Shown here in pieces: positions 1 to 5,506 of a stretch of 5,506 bases of DNA. The translations under genes were made by a program, and so were the position numbers. The stretch comes from an uncultured Clostridium sp. Its GTDB lineage: Bacteria > Bacillota > Clostridia > TANB77 > CAG-508. Location: positions 1 through 5,506 of the forward strand of contig CAMMNR010000130.1 in NCBI GenBank assembly GCA_946498265.1, written 5' to 3'. The number at the start of each line of letters is the position of its first letter. Within the stretch, counting starts at the first letter, position 1. The notes below the pieces were generated by a model that saw only the letters and a list, made by a program, of their open reading frames with translations, made no database searches and was not told the DNA's origin.

Positions 1-71
1 AAAATAAAATCTCAATTATAAGCAAAAAATATAACTATTTAATCTTTAGTCCTGTATTTTAAATACCACAA

Positions 72-100
72 TTGATTTTTATGTAAATCTATGATAAAAT
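72..100 (+). promoter_or_regulatory. Predicted sigma-A promoter of the 911-residue gene
   Basis: A -35-like TTGATT at 72-77 and a -10-like TAAAAT at 95-100 are separated by 17 bp, the preferred spacing for vegetative sigma factors of Bacillota. Transcription would start near 106-108 and leave a short leader of about 20 nt carrying the ribosome binding site. In DNA this AT-rich, -10-like hexamers are common, so the support comes from the paired elements, the exact spacing and the position just ahead of a strong AGGAGG site. Confidence 0.6.
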
Positions 101-116
101 AATAGCATATCGTTTT

Positions 117-122
117 AGGAGG
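117..122 (+). promoter_or_regulatory. Ribosome binding site of the 911-residue gene
   Basis: A perfect AGGAGG core sits 6 nt before the ATG at 129. It fixes that ATG as the start and predicts efficient translation. It is the best Shine-Dalgarno match in the window. Confidence 0.85.
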
Positions 123-128
123 AATAAA

Positions 129-2864
129 ATGGGATTTATAGATTTACTATCAAAAGTACTAGGAATTAATCAAATAGAAGAACAAGTTACAGAAGAAAAA
201 AATAGTGAAAATAATGAGTTAGACGGAAGTATAATAGTAGAAATTGCAAAAATAAAGCAAGAAATGATTACTATAGAAATTTACTACCCAGAAAAAGCAG
301 AAGAAATAAAACAAAAAATACAAGAACTAGAAAACTTTATTGAAGATAGTATAGAGATTGATACTGATGCTGTAAATAAAATTAATGGTAAATATCAAGA
401 AATAAAATCTGAATATGAAAAATTAAGTAAAGTTAGTAAAGAGAAAGTTTTAATAAATGAAGTTAGGTTAGTTTATAAAGAGTTAGACAATATTTTCAAT
501 GGCGAAGAAAATTCAGAACAAAAAATTGATTATAATAGAATTAATGAATTAGGCAAGAAATTACAAACTTTAGAAGGAAGAAAAAAAGACTTTGAAGGAA
601 TAAAACAACAAAATTATATTCAAGAACTTATTAATGCTAAATACAGACTTAAATGTTGTAACATGTTATTAAATAGTGCTTATTGTGATGAATTTGCAAA
701 TTCTCCGGAAGTAGAAAAAATATTTTATGCAAATATTTTTAACAAAGATATAATAGAAATGTATAACAAAATAAAAAGGATAAAATTTAATTATAAATTA
801 CAAGACATGGATATATCTTTAGATGAACAAGAACGCAATGTAGATATAATAGCGGAACAAATAGGAAATTCATATTTAGAAGGAAAAGAGACAATTAGTA
901 CAGATATATTTAGTGATATGACAATAATTAAACTTTACATAGAAACAATGGACTTTTTACGAGATAAAATTGTGCATTTAGATAAAAATATACAACAAGA
1001 AAAGCAAGATATAGAAATCAAAAGAATGGAAGAAGAAAGAGCTCAAAGAGAAAAAGAGCAAAGAAAAAAAGAGAGAGCGGCATATAAAGATTTAACAGAG
1101 AAGCAACAAAAAGCAAAAATAGAAGAAATAGATAATATGTATTTTGATGCTAACAAAAATTGTGAAACTATCATGGGATATGAATTAGATGTTGCCAAAG
1201 AAAAAGGATTATTATCAGACAGAAATCAATTGAAAACAAAAGGAAGTAAGTTGACTCGAGTATCAAGAGAAAATTTATTTAGTTTAATTGTGCAATTGAA
1301 TAAACAAAATATACAATATGGAGTATTTATAGATGAAGATTCTAAAAACAGCTTTTTAATTATTCCTGAAGAACTAGAAATTAATAAATTAGTGAATAAT
1401 TATAGTACATGGTATGATATTAATAATTCTGATTACAGAATAGAAGGTAAAGTGACAAATAATTTTATTACTTATTTTAAAAACAAAGTAAATCCTGAAA
1501 AAGGACGCTTTATGTTTGAAGATGAGTCACTAGGTATTTATTATAAAGGTGACCTAAAAGAAGAAGAGATAAAAAATGTAATATATGAAATATATAAGGA
1601 AGTCCAAGATACAGAAACATCTGAAAAAGACATAGAAGATATTAAATTTTATTTAGAAATACCATATAAAAGACCGATATGTCCTATATTAGAAAAGTTA
1701 AAAGAATTAGGAATAGAATATTACTTTTTACAAAATGAGCCAAAAATCAATAAAGATAGACCAATAAAGAAAATATACATAGATAGAAAAAACTTAAAAA
1801 AATATAAGGAAAAATTACATAATGAAATATCTACAAAAGAAGAAGGATTAATTGAAATAGGACTAGAGAATATTGATATAAGAGACCTAATTTTAGAAGG
1901 AGTTGATATACCGTTTATAAAAGAAAAAGAAGAAAGAAAAAAGCAAGATGAAATAGAAAAACAAAAAAAAGAAGAAAGAAAAAATAAATATGCAACTTTA
2001 TCAGAACAAGAACTAAGACAGCAAATAAAAATGCTTGATAATAAAAGTTTTGATACCACGACAAGTTATAAAGATATATTACTATTTGAAAGAGAAGTAG
2101 CAGAAGCAAAAGGTTTATTAGATGAAAAAAGTGGTATGTCATCAGAAGACATAGATTTTATAAAAATCCCTAGGAGCAAAATTTATCAATATTTGTCAAA
2201 TGCAAGAGAAAATGGTATTAGGGTAAATATTTTACCTGATGCTGATGAAGATAAAAATGGAACAATTATTGCAATTCCAAAAGGGAAACATTTGGACGGG
2301 AAAATTTATGTTAATACTCATTCAGACCAAGATTTAAAAACTATGGGATTTTATAAATTAGATGATTATAAAATGACAAAAGATCTTATTAAATATTTTG
2401 AAAATGTAAATTTGAATTTTGATGATTGTATTCGTTTTTCAGATGACTTATATATGTATTATTCTGGTGATATATATGATAAAAACACATTTAGAAAAGA
2501 AATGTTATCTACTGTACAGAAGTGTATAGATGAAAAAGGTAAAGTAAATCCTCCTGAAGTAAAATTTTATATAGAAATGTCATACTTAAGACCAATGATT
2601 CCGGTACTTGAAGAATTAAAAAAAGCAGGTATAGAATATTATATACCACAAGTATTGGCTAATACAGTTAAATACAATGAAACAAAGAAAATATATATGA
2701 ATTTGGAGGATTTAGAAAGATATAAAGAAGAAGTACATAGTCAAATATCAGATGGACAAAAAGGAATTGTCACAATAGGTGATAAAGGCTTGAATGAAGC
2801 AGATTTGATATTAGGAGAGGAAAAAAGAAACATTGAAAAAGATATAGAGGAGTATGAAAAATAA
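129..2864 (+). CDS. Uncharacterised 911-residue coiled-coil protein with a tandemly duplicated C-terminal module
   Basis: I do not recognise this protein and assign no function. The ATG follows a perfect AGGAGG by 6 nt and the gene ends in TAA. Residues 1-14 (MGFIDLLSKVLG...) could form a short amphipathic helix. Residues about 35-285 are Lys/Glu-rich and look mostly helical, with coiled-coil potential around 35-105 and 135-170. Residues 286-318 are an extremely charged helix. Module 1 covers 319-589, a second charged helix 596-620, and module 2 621-895, followed by an acidic tail. The modules share KFY-x-E, RP-x-x-P-x-LE, GIEYY-x-x-Q and KKIY in the same order. There is no Sec signal peptide, transmembrane segment, Walker A or evident catalytic motif, so a cytoplasmic structural, scaffold or binding role is an inference. 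A promoter in front and a terminator behind suggest a monocistronic gene. Base composition matches the neighbours, so there is no sign of recent transfer. The reading frame is secure; function is unknown. Confidence 0.93.
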   Translation: MGFIDLLSKVLGINQIEEQVTEEKNSENNELDGSIIVEIAKIKQEMITIEIYYPEKAEEIKQKIQELENFIEDSIEIDTDAVNKINGKYQEIKSEYEKLSKVSKEKVLINEVRLVYKELDNIFNGEENSEQKIDYNRINELGKKLQTLEGRKKDFEGIKQQNYIQELINAKYRLKCCNMLLNSAYCDEFANSPEVEKIFYANIFNKDIIEMYNKIKRIKFNYKLQDMDISLDEQERNVDIIAEQIGNSYLEGKETISTDIFSDMTIIKLYIETMDFLRDKIVHLDKNIQQEKQDIEIKRMEEERAQREKEQRKKERAAYKDLTEKQQKAKIEEIDNMYFDANKNCETIMGYELDVAKEKGLLSDRNQLKTKGSKLTRVSRENLFSLIVQLNKQNIQYGVFIDEDSKNSFLIIPEELEINKLVNNYSTWYDINNSDYRIEGKVTNNFITYFKNKVNPEKGRFMFEDESLGIYYKGDLKEEEIKNVIYEIYKEVQDTETSEKDIEDIKFYLEIPYKRPICPILEKLKELGIEYYFLQNEPKINKDRPIKKIYIDRKNLKKYKEKLHNEISTKEEGLIEIGLENIDIRDLILEGVDIPFIKEKEERKKQDEIEKQKKEERKNKYATLSEQELRQQIKMLDNKSFDTTTSYKDILLFEREVAEAKGLLDEKSGMSSEDIDFIKIPRSKIYQYLSNARENGIRVNILPDADEDKNGTIIAIPKGKHLDGKIYVNTHSDQDLKTMGFYKLDDYKMTKDLIKYFENVNLNFDDCIRFSDDLYMYYSGDIYDKNTFRKEMLSTVQKCIDEKGKVNPPEVKFYIEMSYLRPMIPVLEELKKAGIEYYIPQVLANTVKYNETKKIYMNLEDLERYKEEVHSQISDGQKGIVTIGDKGLNEADLILGEEKRNIEKDIEEYEK
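984..1082 (+). other. Charged helix preceding module 1 of the 911-residue protein
   Basis: Residues about 286-318 consist almost wholly of Glu, Lys, Arg and Gln with hardly any hydrophobic residues (for example MEEERAQREKEQRKKERAA). This is typical of a single, extended, solvent-exposed alpha-helix or a weak coiled coil. It separates the helical N-terminal third from module 1. A similar helix precedes module 2, so the repeating unit is probably charged helix plus globular module. Confidence 0.65.
1083..1895 (+). repeat. Protein repeat, module 1 (residues 319-589)
   Basis: This is the first copy of a module repeated within the 911-residue protein. Residues 319-362 align without gaps to 621-664 (16 of 44 identical by my count, ending VA-x-x-KGLL in both). 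Residues 505-535 align to 811-841 (18 of 31 identical) and 547-568 to 853-874 (11 of 22). Both copies end in DLIL. The middle section is less similar but keeps L-x-x-YY-x-GD (468-475 here). The offset grows from 302 to 306, so few net indels separate the copies. The pattern suggests alternating helices and strands, an alpha/beta fold. Function is unknown. Confidence 0.85.
1914..1988 (+). other. Charged helix preceding module 2 of the 911-residue protein
   Basis: Residues about 596-620 (start FIKEKEERKKQDEIEK) are a run of Lys, Glu, Arg and Gln that joins the end of module 1 to the start of module 2. It matches the charged helix before module 1 in character and relative position. It is probably a rigid or semi-rigid helical spacer; this is read from composition only. 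Confidence 0.65.
1989..2813 (+). repeat. Protein repeat, module 2 (residues 621-895)
   Basis: This is the second copy of the module. It keeps the landmarks of copy 1 in order: the N-terminal helix ending KGLL (661-664), L-x-x-YY-x-GD (774-781), KFY-x-E (812-816), RP-x-x-P-x-LE (821-828), GIEYY (834-838), KKIY (853-856), YKE-x-x-H (865-870) and the closing DLIL (892-895). Divergence is moderate and spread along the length, and the DNA shows no long identical tracts. The duplication therefore looks old and retained by selection rather than a recent or assembly-made repeat. Confidence 0.85.
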
Positions 2865-2882
2865 TATCATACTTAAAATGTC

Positions 2883-2927
2883 AAAAAAAGAAAAGGAGTT
2901 TTTATTAAAATTTCCTTTTCTTTTTTT
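2883..2927 (+). terminator. Rho-independent terminator, possibly bidirectional
   Basis: An A-rich arm at 2883-2897 (A7-G-A4-GGA) is perfectly complementary over 15 bases to the arm at 2913-2927 (TCC-T4-C-T7). Within the 15-nt loop a further TTTT/AAAA pairing (2900-2903 with 2907-2910) can extend the hairpin. It begins 19 nt after the stop codon of the 911-residue gene. The 3' arm ends in T7, giving a U-tract on the + strand, and the 5' A7 gives one on the opposite strand. Few G-C pairs make the stem weaker than a typical terminator. Confidence 0.75.
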
Positions 2928-2938
2928 ATAAAATTGTA

Positions 2939-2944
2939 TATAAT
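2939..2944 (+). promoter_or_regulatory. Probable -10 element upstream of ligA
   Basis: A perfect TATAAT lies 12 nt after the terminator and about 90 nt before the ligA start, where a promoter is expected. No good -35 is visible: the position 17-18 bp upstream falls in the T/C-rich terminator arm (TTTTCT). If used, the promoter would rely on the -10 or on an activator, and the ligA leader would be about 80 nt and A-rich. Chance TATAAT matches are frequent in this composition, so confidence is moderate at best. Confidence 0.4.
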
Positions 2945-3015
2945 AAGAAAGCAAGTTAAAAATAAATGTACACAACAAAATTTATATCTTAAGAAAAGAA
3001 CAAAATTAAACAAAA

Positions 3016-3020
3016 AAGGA
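3016..3020 (+). promoter_or_regulatory. Ribosome binding site of ligA
   Basis: AAGGA at 3016-3020 precedes the ATG at 3032 with 11 nt between them. Because this core is truncated at its 3' end, the spacing is equivalent to about 9 nt from a full AAGGAGG, so it is acceptable. Another ATG abuts the AAGGA directly at 3021, but it is in another frame and reaches a stop after four codons. The start at 3032 is therefore preferred. Confidence 0.65.
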
Positions 3021-3031
3021 ATGATAGTCAA

Positions 3032-5032
3032 ATGAACAAAAAACAAGCAAAAGAAAGAATCGAAGAATTAAGACAACAAGTAGAATATCATGCAAAAAAA
3101 TATTATGACGAAGACAATCCAGAAATATCAGACTTTGAATATGACATGTTAATGGTAGAACTAAGAAATTTAGAAAACCAATATCCAGAACTAAAATCAA
3201 AAGACTCATTAACACAAAAAGTTGGAGGGCATGTAAAGGAAGGATTTCAAAAAGTAACACATGAAGTTCCATTACAAAGTTTGCAAGATGTATTTAGTAT
3301 AGAAGAAGTTGAAGATTTTGACAAAAGAATGCAAGAAAAAGCCAAAGAAAATAACATAGAAGAAGTAAAATATGTAGTAGAAACAAAAATAGATGGACTA
3401 TCAGCAGCATTAGAATACAAGCAAGGGAAATTTGTAAGGGGAGCAACAAGAGGAAATGGATTAGTTGGAGAAGATGTTACAAATAATCTAAAAACGATAA
3501 AAACAATACCAAAAGAAATAAAAGACAAAATAGATATAACAGTACGTGGAGAAGTCTTCATATCAAAATCAGATTTTGAAAAAATGAATCAAGAAAGAGA
3601 AGAAAATGAAGAAGAATTATTTGCAAATGCTAGAAATGCAGCAGCTGGATCACTTAGACAATTAGATAGCAAAATTACATCAAAAAGACCACTTGATATA
3701 TATATATTTAATGTTCAAAAAATAGAAGGAAAAGAATTTAATTCACATTATGAAGAATTAGAATATTTGAATGATTTAGGTTTTAATGTAAATCCAGTAC
3801 GTATATATTGTAAGAATATAGAAGAAGTAAAAAAAGCAATTGAAAAAATAGGAGAAATGAGAGAAACTTTAACATTTGGAATAGATGGAGCAGTTGTTAA
3901 AATAGATAACTTGAAATTTAGAGAAATTTTAGGAACAACAGCTAAAACTCCAAGATGGGCAGTAGCATATAAATATCCACCAGAAAAGAAAGAAACGATT
4001 TTAAAAGATATTGTATGTCAAGTTGGAAGAACAGGAGTAATAACACCAATGGCAATATTAGAGCCTGTAAAAGTTGCTGGGTCTACAGTATCTAAAACAA
4101 CTTTACACAATGAAGATTTTATAAAACAAAAAGAATTAAAAATAGGTGATACAGTAGTAATACAAAAAGCAGGAGATGTTATCCCTGAAATAGTTGAAGT
4201 GAAAAAAGAAAAAAGGAAAGGAAAAGAAAAAGACTTCGAAATGCCAAAAGTGTGTCCAGTATGTGGAGCACCAGCAGTTAGAGAAGAAGGAGAAGCGGCA
4301 ATAAGATGTACAGGAATAGAATGTCCAGCAAAATTATTTAGAAATCTAGTTCATTTTGTTTCAAGAGAAGCAATGAATATAGATGGTTTAGGAGAAAATA
4401 TAATTTCTCAATTTCTAGATAAAGGATTGATAAAAGATATTTCAGATATCTATAAATTAACATTTGAAGATATAGCATCTTTAAAAAAGAATGGACAAAA
4501 ATTTGCACAAAATTTGATAGATAGTATAGATAAAAGTAAAGAAAATGATTTATATAGACTAATTACAGCATTAGGAATTAGACATGTAGGAGCAAAAGCA
4601 TCAAAACTATTAGCTAGAAAATATAAAACAATAGATAATTTGATGGAAGCAAGTTTTGAAGATTTAAGTATGATTAATGATATAGGACCAATAGTTGCAA
4701 ATAGTATAAGAGAATTTTTTGTACAAGAGCAAACTATAGATTTAATTAATAAACTAAAAGAATTAGGTGTAAATACAAAAAGTTTAGAAGAAGATATAGA
4801 TGACAACAGGTTTGAAGGAAAAACTTTTGTATTAACAGGAAGTTTAGAAGATTTTACAAGAGGAGAAGCATCAAATATTATTGAAAAATATGGAGGAAAA
4901 ACCTCAGGGACTGTATCTAAGAAAACAGACTATGTCCTAGCTGGAGAAGAAGCGGGAAGTAAACTAACAAAAGCACAAAGTTTAGGAGTAACAATAATAT
5001 CAGAAGAAGAGTTTAAAAATATGATAAAATAA
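3032..5032 (+). CDS. ligA: NAD+-dependent DNA ligase LigA
   Basis: LigA seals nicks in duplex DNA in the cytoplasm, joining Okazaki fragments and finishing repair, with NAD+ as the AMP donor. All family domains are present in 666 residues, close to the usual 670. Domain Ia (1-70) binds the NMN half, with YY at 24-25 and the SDFEYD stretch at 33-38. The adenylation domain carries the KIDG motif, so K119 should be the AMP-accepting lysine. It also has TRGNG (139-143), ARNAAAGSLRQLD (200-212), DGAVVK (285-290) and WAVAYKYPP (309-317). An OB fold follows, then a Cys4 zinc site (C408, C411, C426, C431), helix-hairpin-helix repeats (about 440-585) and a C-terminal BRCT domain (about 593-666, FVLTGSLEDFTRGEA). 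No key residue is missing and the frame is intact. The gene follows a terminator and is followed after 37 bp by a small gene and then folD, with no obvious terminator, so it may head an operon. Identification is secure. Confidence 0.99.
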   Translation: MNKKQAKERIEELRQQVEYHAKKYYDEDNPEISDFEYDMLMVELRNLENQYPELKSKDSLTQKVGGHVKEGFQKVTHEVPLQSLQDVFSIEEVEDFDKRMQEKAKENNIEEVKYVVETKIDGLSAALEYKQGKFVRGATRGNGLVGEDVTNNLKTIKTIPKEIKDKIDITVRGEVFISKSDFEKMNQEREENEEELFANARNAAAGSLRQLDSKITSKRPLDIYIFNVQKIEGKEFNSHYEELEYLNDLGFNVNPVRIYCKNIEEVKKAIEKIGEMRETLTFGIDGAVVKIDNLKFREILGTTAKTPRWAVAYKYPPEKKETILKDIVCQVGRTGVITPMAILEPVKVAGSTVSKTTLHNEDFIKQKELKIGDTVVIQKAGDVIPEIVEVKKEKRKGKEKDFEMPKVCPVCGAPAVREEGEAAIRCTGIECPAKLFRNLVHFVSREAMNIDGLGENIISQFLDKGLIKDISDIYKLTFEDIASLKKNGQKFAQNLIDSIDKSKENDLYRLITALGIRHVGAKASKLLARKYKTIDNLMEASFEDLSMINDIGPIVANSIREFFVQEQTIDLINKLKELGVNTKSLEEDIDDNRFEGKTFVLTGSLEDFTRGEASNIIEKYGGKTSGTVSKKTDYVLAGEEAGSKLTKAQSLGVTIISEEEFKNMIK

Positions 5033-5069
5033 TATAGAAATTATATAAGTAAAGAAAGGAACAGGATTT

Positions 5070-5306
5070 ATGGAAGAATATACATTTGAAAAAATGTGGG
5101 AAGATTTAAGAAATGGTTATCAAATTCATTATACTTATGTAGGAAATAGATATCTATTGTTTAAAACAGCAGAAAATTGCTATACTCAAAAATTGTTATC
5201 AAAAGATAAGAAAAATCCTCAACCAAAAATGTTGATGCTAACATTGAAGAGGGTTAAGGAGATGTTTCCACATATGGAAGATATTGAGTATAAAATTGAT
5301 GGATGA
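5070..5306 (+). CDS. Uncharacterised 78-residue protein between ligA and folD
   Basis: I do not recognise this family. The ATG at 5070 is preceded by AAAGGA (5055-5060) at 9 nt, and the gene ends in TGA. The start lies 37 bp after the ligA stop. The protein begins with an acidic helix (EEYTFEKMWEDLRNG). Two or three short strands rich in aromatics follow (QIHYTYVGNRYLLF, then CYTQKLL), then a basic KDKKNPQPK turn and a final helix with RVKEMFPHMEDIEY. This suggests a single small alpha/beta or beta-sheet domain in the cytoplasm, with no signal peptide or membrane segment. The ribosome binding site, the predicted folded content and the same direction as ligA and folD support a real gene. Co-transcription with ligA is inferred and does not establish a role in DNA ligation. 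Confidence 0.8.
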   Translation: MEEYTFEKMWEDLRNGYQIHYTYVGNRYLLFKTAENCYTQKLLSKDKKNPQPKMLMLTLKRVKEMFPHMEDIEYKIDG

Positions 5307-5375
5307 AAAGTAATTATAATTAATTTAATTCTTTTCCAACCAAATATGGAATTGTAGAAAATAGAAAATAAAAAA

Positions 5376-5379
5376 GGAG
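5376..5379 (+). promoter_or_regulatory. Ribosome binding site of folD
   Basis: AAAAAGGAG ends at 5379 with its GGAG core at 5376-5379, 6 nt before the ATG at 5386. It sets the folD start. No convincing promoter was found in the 79 bp between the small gene and folD. Confidence 0.85.
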
Positions 5380-5385
5380 TAAAAA

Positions 5386-5506
5386 ATGGCAGTAATAATT
5401 GATGGAAAAGCTTTAGCAAAAAAGATAAGAGAAAATTTAAAAAAAGAATGTGAAGAATTAAAACAAAAAGGAATAATACCAAAATTAGCAGTAATAATGG
5501 TAGGAG
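5386..5506 (+). CDS. folD: FolD, methylenetetrahydrofolate dehydrogenase/cyclohydrolase (5' end only)
   Basis: FolD is a bifunctional cytoplasmic enzyme that interconverts 5,10-methylene-, 5,10-methenyl- and 10-formyl-tetrahydrofolate using NADP+ or NAD+. It supplies one-carbon units for purine, formyl-Met and other synthesis. Only the first 40 codons are in the window. They match the family N-terminus well: an initial strand ending IIDGKALAKKI, a Lys/Glu-rich helix (KKECEELKQKG), then IPKLAVIMVG, corresponding to the common I-x-P-x-LAV-I-x-VG segment. The catalytic Lys/Tyr region and the Rossmann nucleotide-binding part lie beyond the window edge and cannot be checked. The gene may be transcribed with ligA and the 78-residue gene. 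Confidence 0.93.
   Translation, partial: MAVIIDGKALAKKIRENLKKECEELKQKGIIPKLAVIMVG

Noticed and set aside
1..21. Possible 3' end of an upstream gene (frame 1 reads six codons to TAA)
   Set aside because: Six codons cannot be assigned to any protein, and other frames are open as well.
1721..2142. Two overlapping minus-strand open frames inside the 911-residue gene
   Set aside because: They are Leu/Phe/Ser-rich complements of a Lys/Glu-rich coding strand, lie within a well-supported gene, and lack credible ribosome binding sites and domain features.
3021..3035. Four-codon upstream reading frame (MIVK) whose TGA overlaps the ligA ATG
   Set aside because: Its ATG directly abuts the AAGGA site with no spacer, so ribosomes are unlikely to start there; the overlap is probably incidental.
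3006..3561. Two minus-strand open frames over the start of ligA
   Set aside because: They are antisense shadows of a securely identified ligase gene; their hydrophobic composition is what complementing Glu/Lys codons gives.
4450..4806. Minus-strand open frame over the helix-hairpin-helix region of ligA
   Set aside because: It is an antisense shadow of the conserved ligA coding sequence.
5312..5321. AATTATAATT palindrome, which contains TATAAT at 5315-5320, considered as an operator or folD promoter
   Set aside because: It is low-complexity AT sequence, and no -35 element lies at 16-18 bp; the nearest TTGATG is only 13 bp away.
5334..5351. Small hairpin (TTCCA / TGGAA) before folD, considered as a terminator or attenuator
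   Set aside because: Only 5 bp with an 8-nt loop and no T-tract follows; too weak to call.
5219..5482. Minus-strand open frame spanning the end of the 78-residue gene and the start of folD
   Set aside because: It covers two supported + strand genes and consists of Leu/Phe/Ile runs expected from AT-rich complement.

Overview
The window is very AT-rich bacterial DNA (by eye about a quarter to 30% G+C). It uses AGA for nearly all Arg, has A-rich purine leaders with AGGAGG-type ribosome binding sites, TGG for Trp and both TAA and TGA as stops. This fits a low-GC Bacillota lineage, most likely a clostridial, possibly gut-associated, organism with the standard bacterial code. All supported genes are on the + strand. 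The species cannot be named from the sequence.

Layout: (1) Positions 1-128 are a non-coding leader with a good sigma-A-type promoter (TTGATT, 17 bp, TAAAAT) and a strong AGGAGG site. (2) Positions 129-2864 encode a 911-residue protein that I do not recognise. It has a helical N-terminal third, then two tandem copies of a module of about 270 residues, each preceded by a very charged helix. (3) Positions 2865-3031 hold a long A-tract/T-tract hairpin terminator that closes this gene, then a probable promoter element and leader for the next unit. (4) Positions 3032-5032 encode a complete, canonical NAD+-dependent DNA ligase (LigA). (5) Positions 5070-5306 encode a 78-residue protein of unknown function. 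(6) Positions 5386-5506 are the first 40 codons of folD, cut by the window edge.

ligA, the small gene and folD are co-directional, with gaps of 37 and 79 bp and no convincing terminator between them. They may be co-transcribed as a housekeeping unit (DNA replication/repair and one-carbon metabolism). The 911-residue gene has its own promoter and terminator and is probably an independent transcription unit, so its position next to ligA says little about its function.

For novelty, the 911-residue duplicated-module protein is the only real candidate for something undescribed. The 78-residue protein is a lesser one. No CRISPR array, mobile element, tRNA, rRNA or riboswitch was seen.
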